Assembly: GCA_037147235.1 (NCBI GenBank)
Contig: JBAWVO010000096.1
Coordinates: 1 to 19,780 of the forward strand
DNA length: 19,780 bases
From: JANXQG01 sp037147235
Lineage (GTDB): Bacteria; Planctomycetota; Planctomycetia; Pirellulales; Thermoguttaceae
Reading direction: 5' to 3'
Part shown: positions 12,986 to 19,780 of the stretch, piece after piece
How positions within the stretch are numbered: position 1 is the stretch's first letter
Layout: each line of letters begins with the position of its first letter
Made by a program: the position numbers and the translations under genes
The notes under the pieces: generated by a model
What the model was told of the DNA's origin: nothing
Databases searched by the model: none
What the model saw: only the letters and a program-made list of their open reading frames with translations

Positions 12986-15016
12986 TTACACCTTGAATTG
13001 TCCTACCAGACCTTGAAGTTGTTCGGCTACCGTGGAGAGTTCGCGACTGGTCGTTTGGGTTTGCGCGGCGCCCTGGGCCGACTGTCTGGCCGCCTGGTCC
13101 ACTCCCACGATGTTTCGCGTGATCTCCTGCGTCGCCGTGGCCGACTCGGCCACGCCGCGAGACACCATCTGGGCAGCGTTTGACGACTGCACCATGTTCC
13201 GGGCGATCTCCTTGGTCGTGATGCTCTGCTCTTCGACCGCGGAAGCGATCATCCGCGAGAGTTCATTGACTTGCTTGACAACGTCGCTGATGTCGCTGAT
13301 CGACTTGACGGCGCGACCCGAGGAACCTTGGATACCTTTGATCCGTTTGCGGATATCTTCCGTGGCCGAAGCCGTTTGTTTTGCCAGTTCCTTGACCTCC
13401 GTGGCGACCACGGCAAAACCTTTGCCCGCATCGCCGGCCCGTGCCGCCTCGATGGTGGCGTTCAAGGCGAGCAGATTGGTTTGCTCGGCGATATCCTGGA
13501 TGACTTCGATGACCTTGCCGATCTCGTCGGCCGCTCCGCCCAATTCGCCGATCTGCGAGTTGCTGGTGCTGACCAGTTGTGCCGCGTTGTCGGCCACGCC
13601 GGCCGCGCGCTCCGCGCTCTTGGACACCTCGCTGATGCTGGAGGTCAACTCCTCAATAGCGGAGGCCACCACCTTGATATTGGTCGACATCTGCTCGGTT
13701 GCGGCGGCCATTCCGCCCATATTGGTTGACATCTGCTCGGCGGCTGCCGCAACTTGCGCCGACTGGTTGGTGGTCTCTTCGGCACCGCTGGCCAGTTGCG
13801 TGGCGGTCGCTGAGAGTTCCGTGGCCGACGAGGCCACGGTGCTGATGTTGCCGGCGATGTGTCCGATGATGCCTTGCAGTTTCTCGATGAACTGGTTGAA
13901 ATACTGGGCCATCTCACCAATCTCATCTTGACTGGTCACCGTGAGCCGCTTGGTCAGGTCGCCTTCGCCTTCGGAAATGTCCTTGAGCATATTGGTCGTG
14001 CGTCGGATGGCACCGATAATTCCGCCCGCTAACACAGCCGACAAGACTCCCGCCAGCAAAACTGCCAGCGCAAGTCCGCCACCAAGGGCCCACAGGTCTC
14101 GGACAGCCTCTGCCTGAATTATTTTTGCCTTCGCAGCCACGGACTCCACTTCGCATTCCGCAATGATACCGATATCGTCCACCTGTTTGGTAATCGTGGA
14201 AAAGAAGGTGGCTGGATCAAGACCAAACTGTCCCTTACTCGCCTTGGCCAGAACGATTCGGAACACGCGGTTGACCTCCCGCCACACTTCACTTTCCATC
14301 TTCGTGGCGATCTGAGCGCACGCAGCTTCGTCAAGCGACAGTGCCGGAGAGGTGAGGTTGCACTCCACGCTGGCCTTCAGCTTGGCAATCTTCAGGACCA
14401 TATCCTCGTCGATTGGTTTTGCCGCGGTAAGGACCCCGGAGATGGTTGCTCGCATCTGCCCCGCGTACTCCTTGGCGTTTTCAAGTAGGATGACATTGAC
14501 GAATCGCTTGCCGATCCCTTTGGTCGTCTTGCCCTCCACGGCGAGCTTCTCGATGTCCAGTAGCCTCGCGATGAGGTTTGTGTATTGTTGAAATGATTCG
14601 GCTGACGAGCAATGTCCGTTGACGGCGGTCCGCACTTGCTGAAGTTGATTGATCGCTGAATACTCAGAATCTTTGCGGTGCGATTTGATCGCAGCGGTTT
14701 GCATTAGCTCGCTGGCAGACTGCACCGCCCCGTCCGTCTCGGCCTGTTGAGCGTCCAGATCGGTTCTTCCCGACCCGCCGTTGAGGTACATTAATGACCG
14801 CCCTCGCTCCCGTTGCAGATGGTTTACGGCTGCCGAAACGGTGCGCAGCAGGTGGACATTTTGTCGCATGACGCCCGCAGTCTCATATTCCTCAAAGCGA
14901 GAGAACAGGAGGAATGCTGACAAGACAAGCAGAAGCACAAGCGGCAACCCCATGAGGATGAGCAATTTGGATCGGATGGAAAGTCGCTTGTATAAATGGG
15001 GCATCGTTAATCGCAT
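12986..15016 (-). CDS. Methyl-accepting chemotaxis protein B with NIT-type sensor domain
   Basis: In this 676-residue receptor TM1 is at about 18-38, the extracytoplasmic domain at about 40-308, TM2 at about 310-336, HAMP to about 390, then the signalling domain. The segment NHLQRERGRSLMYLNGG (65-81) is the hallmark start of NIT domains, proposed nitrate/nitrite or small-anion sensors that are all alpha-helical. The domain length fits. Its HAMP (including EGEGDLTKRLTV) is unlike those of MCP-A and MCP-C. From VASSATEL (393) onward the protein is almost identical to both. AGGA lies about eight bases before the ATG at 15016. It ends GQFKV. The abrupt change from unique to shared sequence just after HAMP marks a recombination boundary. 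Confidence 0.93.
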   Translation of the reverse strand: MRLTMPHLYKRLSIRSKLLILMGLPLVLLLVLSAFLLFSRFEEYETAGVMRQNVHLLRTVSAAVNHLQRERGRSLMYLNGGSGRTDLDAQQAETDGAVQSASELMQTAAIKSHRKDSEYSAINQLQQVRTAVNGHCSSAESFQQYTNLIARLLDIEKLAVEGKTTKGIGKRFVNVILLENAKEYAGQMRATISGVLTAAKPIDEDMVLKIAKLKASVECNLTSPALSLDEAACAQIATKMESEVWREVNRVFRIVLAKASKGQFGLDPATFFSTITKQVDDIGIIAECEVESVAAKAKIIQAEAVRDLWALGGGLALAVLLAGVLSAVLAGGIIGAIRRTTNMLKDISEGEGDLTKRLTVTSQDEIGEMAQYFNQFIEKLQGIIGHIAGNISTVASSATELSATATQLASGAEETTNQSAQVAAAAEQMSTNMGGMAAATEQMSTNIKVVASAIEELTSSISEVSKSAERAAGVADNAAQLVSTSNSQIGELGGAADEIGKVIEVIQDIAEQTNLLALNATIEAARAGDAGKGFAVVATEVKELAKQTASATEDIRKRIKGIQGSSGRAVKSISDISDVVKQVNELSRMIASAVEEQSITTKEIARNMVQSSNAAQMVSRGVAESATATQEITRNIVGVDQAARQSAQGAAQTQTTSRELSTVAEQLQGLVGQFKV

Positions 15017-15034
15017 GAGAGTATCCTAATGTTT

Positions 15035-15140
15035 AAGGTACAAGGTACAAGGTTTAAGGTTCAATGTACAAGGTACAATGAAAATGCCATCCTCGCTGCT
15101 TTTCATTGTTCCTTGAACCTTGTTCCTTGGATCATTTTCT
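15035..15140. repeat. Heptad-repeat hairpin, copy 2 (MCP-C/MCP-B gap)
   Basis: Six heptads, more diverged than in the other copies (AAGGTAC, AAGGTAC, AAGGTTT, AAGGTTC, AATGTAC, AAGGTAC; 15035-15076), are followed by the core AAAATGCCATCCTCGCTGC. The right arm is CATTGTTCCTTGAACCTTGT plus TCCTTGGATCATTTTCT. The right arm and tail are identical to copy 1 over about 45 bases. It lies about 23 bases after the MCP-C stop in the transcription direction and 18 bp before the MCP-B start. Confidence 0.85.
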
Positions 15141-15163
15141 TATCCGTTTTTCGTCCGTGTTTC

Positions 15164-16852
15164 CTACACTTTGAACTGTCCCACCAGACCTTGGAGTTGC
15201 TCAGCTACCGAGGAGAGTTCGCGACCGGTGGTTTGGGTCTGCGCGGCGCCCTGGGCCGACTGCCTGGCCGCCTGGTCCACTCCGACGATGTTTCGCGTGA
15301 TCTCATGCGTCGCCGTGGCCGATTCGGCCACACCGCGAGACACCATCTGGGCCGCGGTTGAGGACTGCACCATGTTCCGGGCGATCTCCTTGGTCGTGAT
15401 GCTCTGCTCTTCAACCGCGGAAGCGATCATTCGCGAGAGCTCATTGACCTGCTTGACCACATCACTGATGTCGCCGATCGACTTGACGGTGCGACCCGCG
15501 GAACCTTGAATGCCTTTGATCCGCTTGCGGATATCTTCCGTGGCACTGGCGGTTTGCTTCGCCAGTTCCTTGACCTCGGTGGCGACCACGGCAAAACCCT
15601 TCCCCGCATCGCCGGCCCGTGCCGCCTCGATGGTGGCGTTCAATGCCAGTAGGTTGGTTTGCTCGGCGATATCCTGGATGACTTCGATGACCTTGCCGAT
15701 CTCGTCGGCCGCTCCGCCCAATTCGCCGATCTGCGAGTTGCTGGTGCTGACCAGTTGTGCCGCGTTGTCGGCCACGCCGGCCGCGCGCTCCGCGCTCTTG
15801 GACACCTCGCTGATGCTGGAGGTCAACTCCTCAATAGCGGAGGCCACCACCTTGATATTGGTCGACATCTGCTCGGTTGCGGCGGCCATTCCGCCCATAT
15901 TGGTCGACATCTGCTCGGCGGCTGCCGCAACTTGCGCCGACTGGTTCGTGGTCTCTTCGGCACCGCTGGCCAGTTGCGTGGCGGTCGCTGAGAGTTCCGT
16001 CGCCGACGAGGCCACGGTCTGTGTGTTGCGTATCATGCCCTTCAACAACTCACGGGTGTTTCCCGCCATGGTGTGGAAAGCGCGTGCTAGGTCTCCCATC
16101 TCGTCGCCACGCTTGCGAAGCACCTCCGGCACCTCCTTGGAAAAATCCCCCTGGGCAAGCAACCCAGTGAATCCGACGCAGTCCTTGATTGGGAGCACGA
16201 TACTTCGGGTAGCCACGACACTGAACAATGCCGCCAGCACCATCGCCAGCGATGTGCCGATACCGAGCGTCCACTGCGCCCGCGCAAAAGCCGCCTCGGC
16301 GGCGTCATCCGTTTGCTGAATGCGTTTCTCCCGATAGGTGATAAGCGCATTGATCGCCGGATCGATCTTATCGGCCATGACTTTTGCACCCTCGGTAGCG
16401 AACAGTTCCAGGGCTGCTGCGTCCTGTCCTTGGGCCTTGAGAGCCATATTGGCGACGCGCTGGTTAAGATCACGAGCACTAGCCAGAGCTTCCTCCAGCT
16501 TGGCGAGCAGATCCTTATCTTCCTGGTGCCCCGCCGCGGCTTTCAGTTCCTCCAGTTCCTTCGCGTATTCTTTTCGCTTGCGGTCGATCGCGGCCTTGTA
16601 CGCCTGTTTGGCGGCCACGTCTTTGGCGGCAACGAGACCCCACATCTCCAGGTAGAGGGTATCCAGAGAAGCGTCGATATCCTTGATCTTGACCATCTTC
16701 GCCGCCTGTGCCAGCGCGGTGTCCATGTTCTGGTTGATCGCGGTCGTCTGCCACCATGCCGTTACGGACAGCAGCAGAAGCATCGTGGCCAGGGCACCGA
16801 AGCCAAGTGCGAGTCGTTTTCCAATCGTCAGATTCTTCAAACGAGTAAACAT
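15164..16852 (-). CDS. Methyl-accepting chemotaxis protein C (four-helix-bundle sensor)
   Basis: In this 562-residue receptor TM1 is at about 12-33, a roughly 160-residue helical extracytoplasmic domain follows (34-192), TM2 is at about 193-215, then HAMP to about 270 and the signalling domain. The size and helical pattern of the sensor fit the common four-helix-bundle (4HB_MCP) type; the ligand is unknown. HAMP and the following helix (VGFTGLLAQGDFSKEVPEVL onward) are shared with MCP-A. The signalling tip is canonical and the end is GQFKV. The ATG at 16852 is preceded by AAAAGGAAAGAG, a good ribosome binding site. It is the first receptor after cheW, and its signalling domain is the most diverged of the three at synonymous sites in its C-terminal half. 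Confidence 0.95.
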   Translation of the reverse strand: MFTRLKNLTIGKRLALGFGALATMLLLLSVTAWWQTTAINQNMDTALAQAAKMVKIKDIDASLDTLYLEMWGLVAAKDVAAKQAYKAAIDRKRKEYAKELEELKAAAGHQEDKDLLAKLEEALASARDLNQRVANMALKAQGQDAAALELFATEGAKVMADKIDPAINALITYREKRIQQTDDAAEAAFARAQWTLGIGTSLAMVLAALFSVVATRSIVLPIKDCVGFTGLLAQGDFSKEVPEVLRKRGDEMGDLARAFHTMAGNTRELLKGMIRNTQTVASSATELSATATQLASGAEETTNQSAQVAAAAEQMSTNMGGMAAATEQMSTNIKVVASAIEELTSSISEVSKSAERAAGVADNAAQLVSTSNSQIGELGGAADEIGKVIEVIQDIAEQTNLLALNATIEAARAGDAGKGFAVVATEVKELAKQTASATEDIRKRIKGIQGSAGRTVKSIGDISDVVKQVNELSRMIASAVEEQSITTKEIARNMVQSSTAAQMVSRGVAESATATHEITRNIVGVDQAARQSAQGAAQTQTTGRELSSVAEQLQGLVGQFKV

Positions 16853-16890
16853 AAGGCTCTTTCCTTTTCACAATATGGGGGAATAAATAC

Positions 16891-17016
16891 AAGGTTCAAG
16901 GTTCAAGGTTCAAGGTTCAAGGTACAAGGTACAAGGTTCAAGGTTCAAGGTACAAAGAAAATGCCATCTTCACTGCCTTTCATTGTTCATTGAACCTTGT
17001 TCCTTTGATCATTTTC
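16891..17016. repeat. Heptad-repeat hairpin, copy 3 (cheW/MCP-C gap)
   Basis: Nine heptads (four AAGGTTC, two AAGGTAC, two AAGGTTC, one AAGGTAC; 16891-16953) are followed by the core GAAAATGCCATCTTCACTGC and the right arm CATTGTTCATTGAACCTTGT plus TCCTTTGATCATTTTCT. Orientation is the same as in copies 1 and 2. It lies 30 bases after the cheW stop in the transcription direction. Confidence 0.85.
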
Positions 17017-17046
17017 TTATCCATGTTCCTTCCGTGGCAAACCATT

Positions 17047-17520
17047 TCAATGGCCATGCCGATCGACGCTAAAAATCTTCTCCATGTCGAGGATGACCAA
17101 CAACTCGCCGAGAAGTTTGCAGACGCCGCGAAAGTACTGGCCATCGATTCCGGCCACGTTGGCAGGCGACGGTTCGATGTCGGTCTGACGGGTGCGGACA
17201 ACATCGGCAATCCGATCGACGACAATGCCAATCTGTTCGCCGTGCGAGCGAACTACGACATTACACGACTGCCGGGTCAGGGTGGCGGGTTCCATGCCGA
17301 GGACCACGCGGAGGTCGATCACCGTGACCACCCGCCCACGGAGGTTGATCAGACCGCGAACGCAGGCGGGAGCGTGCGGGACAGGGGTGAGGTCGAACTG
17401 ATGGTTGATCTCCTCGATCTGGTCGATCGGCACGCCCATTAGGGCATCGCCCAGATAGAACGAGCTAATCTCCAGTTCGGCGGATTTTGTTGGCGGCGGG
17501 TTGGCAAGCATCGTCGTCAT
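17047..17520 (-). CDS. cheW: Chemotaxis coupling protein CheW
   Basis: The 157-residue cytoplasmic adaptor bridges receptor tips and CheA. A single CheW (SH3-like) domain spans about 16-150. It includes FYLGDALMGVPIDQIEEI, PHAPACVRGLINLRGRVVTV with the conserved NLRG and the following DLR (71-73), and GIVVDRIADVV. The last residues, FSVDRHGH, are a short extension. Its ATG overlaps the cheA TGA as ATGA, so it is translationally coupled to the kinase. It lies directly upstream of the three receptor genes, which it presumably couples to CheA. Confidence 0.96.
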   Translation of the reverse strand: MTTMLANPPPTKSAELEISSFYLGDALMGVPIDQIEEINHQFDLTPVPHAPACVRGLINLRGRVVTVIDLRVVLGMEPATLTRQSCNVVVRSHGEQIGIVVDRIADVVRTRQTDIEPSPANVAGIDGQYFRGVCKLLGELLVILDMEKIFSVDRHGH

Positions 17521-19780
17521 GAAACGCTCCTTTGGGTGACTTTGCGTTTGAGCAATCGGGTGACACTCGCCATGAGTTGCTCGCGGTCGAGTTTAATGTG
17601 ATATTCGTTGATTCCAAGCTGCCGGCCGCGCTGAATGTCGTCTTCTCCAGCGAGCGAGGTCACGGCGATGATGGGTATCCTGGCTAGGCGGGGATCGTTT
17701 CGGATCGTTTGGGCCAGTTCCAACCCGCTCATGTTCGGCATCTCAATATCCGTCACCACAAGGTCAAAACACTCTTCCGGTTCTCGCAGTACGCTCCAGG
17801 CTTCGACGCCGTCTTCGCACCCCCGAACCTCATACCCCTCGGCCTCAAGGAAACTCATCAATTGCTTGCGGAAGAAGTCGGAATCCTCGACCACCAAAAC
17901 CCGCGGTACGGAACCCGCGTCCGTTTTTTGAGGGGGTTGCGTGTTGAACCAGTCGGGATGAGCCAATCGGGCCACCTCATGGAGATCCACGAGTCGCACC
18001 GTCATCTGCTCGAAGACGAGCGACCCTACCACACCCGGTTTTCGGAACGTGATGGTATCGATCTGGGTAGGTACGGCACGGATGTCGAGCAACTCCGGCA
18101 CGAGCAGACCGACCTCCCGTTGGGCTGCCGAAAACACCACAACATAGATCTTGGCGGCTTCTTCGCGCGGCTTGCAGCCGATATAGTCCTCCAGACTCAA
18201 CAAGGGCAACGTGCTGCCTCGGTATTGAAGAATCTGCATCCCGCCAACGCTGTCGATCTGGTCGCTGCGGACCCGTTCGATGCGTGCCACCAACTCCATG
18301 GCGACGCCGAAATATTCAGCGGGATGGTTGCTGAACAGGAGCATGGCCTGGGTCTCCTCGGCCACGTCGCCGCCCGAGGCGGTAGTCGCCGCGTCGCCTT
18401 CGGGAATTGCAAGCTGGCAGTGGGAGGCAATGCCCGTGATGTCGAGAATCAGGGCGACCTTGCCGTCGCCGAGGATGGTTGCTCCGGCCAGGCAAGTGCT
18501 GTTTTTCATGTGGCGTCCCAAGGGTTTAACCACAATTTCTTCGGAGTCGCACAGCCCGTCCACAACCAGGCCGTAACGAAGGTGGCCCGCCTCAACGACG
18601 ATGATGTGCATTGCACGCTCCGTCGCCGTGTTCTCCTGGCTCGGATTGACATTGAGTACGGTGGTCAGCCGGATCAGAGGGAGCAAGGTGCCCCGCAACC
18701 GGAAGACCTCGGCAAATTTGACGCGTTCGATCCGTTTTGCCACATCGGCGGCCTTGACCCGTACCAACTCGCGGATGCTTGCCTGGGGAATGGCATAACG
18801 CCGACCGGCGGAGCGAACCACGAGGGAAGGGATAATTGCCAGCGTCAACGGCAACTTGACGTGAATTTGTGTTCCGGTTCCCAGTGCGGTTTCCACGGTA
18901 ACCGTGCCGCCAAGACGCTCGATATTCGTTTTGACCACATCCATTCCCACCCCGCGACCACTGACCGCCGTGACTTTTGCAGCCATTGAGAAACCGGGGC
19001 GGAAGATGAGTTGCAGGGCCTCGCGGTCACTCATGCCGTGGGCCTGCTCGGAAGTTATGATTCCCTTGGCTACCGCATTCTCCTTGAGCCGCGCCACGTC
19101 GATCCCGCGCCCGTCATCGCTGATATGGATATTGACCTTGCCCGCCTGATGAAAAGCACGCAGGGCAAGCGTGCCCGCCGGCGGCTTTCCCGCCTTGACG
19201 CGGACCTCGGGCAATTCGATGCCGTGATCCACGGCATTCCGGACCAAGTGCGTCAGGGGGTCGCCAATCGATTCGATAATTGACTTATCGAGTTCGACCT
19301 CCTGCCCTTCGAGGGTCAAATGACACTGTTTTCCCAGAGAATTACTCAGGTCGCGCACGACGCGTTGGAACCGGCCAAACACGGTTCCGATCGCCTGAAG
19401 ACGCGTCTGCATGATCGTTTCCTGGAGTTCGCTGGTGACCAGATTGACCCGGGCAGCCACGACGCCAAGGGCACCCTGATCCGAGGAAGCGACCGTTTGC
19501 AGCAGTTGATTACGCGATAACACCAGTTCGCCCGCAAGATTCATCAGGCGGTCCAGCACCGTGACGGCAACGCGGATGTTCGACTCGCTAACTCCCCCGG
19601 TGGACGATCCCGTTGCAACAGGCGAGGTTGCTTGCGGAATGTCTTTCTTTTCTTCGGAAACCTGCTCGCCCACGAACTCGCCGACAGGGTCGGACGGGCT
19701 TAGTACACGTCCAGAAACAACTTGGGGTGCGGGCGTCTCGCCTGCGCATGCAGCCGGGACGGCCGCACCACAAAAACGCG
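17517..19780 (-). CDS. cheA: Hybrid chemotaxis histidine kinase CheA, two CheW domains and a receiver (5' end outside window)
   Basis: The frame is open to the right edge. The only start in the visible end, a GTG at 19673, is unlikely, because CheA needs an upstream Hpt (P1) domain and the 35 codons before it are a Pro/Ala-rich linker. Counting from 19673: P3 dimerisation about 30-95 (VLDRLMNLAGELVLSRNQLL), then the ATPase with N-box HLVRNAVDHG (142-151), DDGRGID (186-192), GRGVGMD (240-246) and GTGTQ (265-269). A first CheW-like domain follows (about 280-425), then a second, more diverged one (about 442-572). A receiver closes the protein (about 591-710; E596/D597, phosphoacceptor D642, T672, K694). 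This kinase-receiver fusion recalls FrzE-type CheA. The operon shows no separate CheY here, so the receiver may be the output or a phosphate sink. The stop codon overlaps the cheW start. Confidence 0.95.
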   Translation of the reverse strand, partial: RFCGAAVPAACAGETPAPQVVSGRVLSPSDPVGEFVGEQVSEEKKDIPQATSPVATGSSTGGVSESNIRVAVTVLDRLMNLAGELVLSRNQLLQTVASSDQGALGVVAARVNLVTSELQETIMQTRLQAIGTVFGRFQRVVRDLSNSLGKQCHLTLEGQEVELDKSIIESIGDPLTHLVRNAVDHGIELPEVRVKAGKPPAGTLALRAFHQAGKVNIHISDDGRGIDVARLKENAVAKGIITSEQAHGMSDREALQLIFRPGFSMAAKVTAVSGRGVGMDVVKTNIERLGGTVTVETALGTGTQIHVKLPLTLAIIPSLVVRSAGRRYAIPQASIRELVRVKAADVAKRIERVKFAEVFRLRGTLLPLIRLTTVLNVNPSQENTATERAMHIIVVEAGHLRYGLVVDGLCDSEEIVVKPLGRHMKNSTCLAGATILGDGKVALILDITGIASHCQLAIPEGDAATTASGGDVAEETQAMLLFSNHPAEYFGVAMELVARIERVRSDQIDSVGGMQILQYRGSTLPLLSLEDYIGCKPREEAAKIYVVVFSAAQREVGLLVPELLDIRAVPTQIDTITFRKPGVVGSLVFEQMTVRLVDLHEVARLAHPDWFNTQPPQKTDAGSVPRVLVVEDSDFFRKQLMSFLEAEGYEVRGCEDGVEAWSVLREPEECFDLVVTDIEMPNMSGLELAQTIRNDPRLARIPIIAVTSLAGEDDIQRGRQLGINEYHIKLDREQLMASVTRLLKRKVTQRSVS

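Overview
The window looks like a chromosomal segment of a moderately GC-rich bacterium, probably a planctomycete (Pirellulales-like). This is inferred from the style of the short interspersed palindromic repeats (TAGGATGGGCTTTAGCCC, TAGGGTGGGGAGAGCG, CACGAAAA and AAGGTTC types), the often weak ribosome binding sites and the gene make-up. No rRNA or tRNA gene is present to confirm it. No tRNA, CRISPR array, prophage or intact transposase was found.

Layout. 1-417 is non-coding and repeat-rich. 418-1695 (+) encodes an amidohydrolase of the aminodeoxyfutalosine/adenosine-type deaminase group. 1751-1976 holds three hairpin repeats. 1997-4013 (-) is a run of five small genes: a receiver-like 142-residue protein, a 78-residue helical protein, an overlapping 85-residue acidic protein, a 198-residue secreted or membrane protein and a 75-residue protein that resembles the 78-residue one. 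In front of this run is a textbook sigma-54 promoter (-24/-12, at 4092-4107). Upstream, 4662-5612 (-) encodes a PspF-like sigma-54 activator with its own sigma-70-type promoter. Together these form a self-contained, uncharacterised sigma-54-controlled cassette. Between activator and cassette lie a nested palindromic repeat and a 145-bp near-palindromic MITE-like element with an exact 8-bp target duplication.

5926-7002 (-) is mnmA (tRNA 2-thiouridylase). Divergent from it, 7367-8492 (+) is prfB (release factor 2), read through a programmed +1 frameshift at codon 24.

The right 11 kb is one chemosensory operon on the minus strand, transcribed cheA > cheW > MCP-C > MCP-B > MCP-A > cheB > cheR. 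CheA runs off the right edge; it is a hybrid kinase with two CheW-like domains and a C-terminal receiver. The three receptors have unrelated sensor regions (two helical-bundle types, one NIT type) on nearly identical signalling domains, whose nucleotide mosaic shows gene conversion. Heptad-repeat hairpins sit just after the stop codons of cheW, MCP-C and MCP-A. cheB carries, in frame in its interdomain linker, a fragment of the same MITE family found at 4489-4633. No separate cheY, cheZ or cheD is visible.
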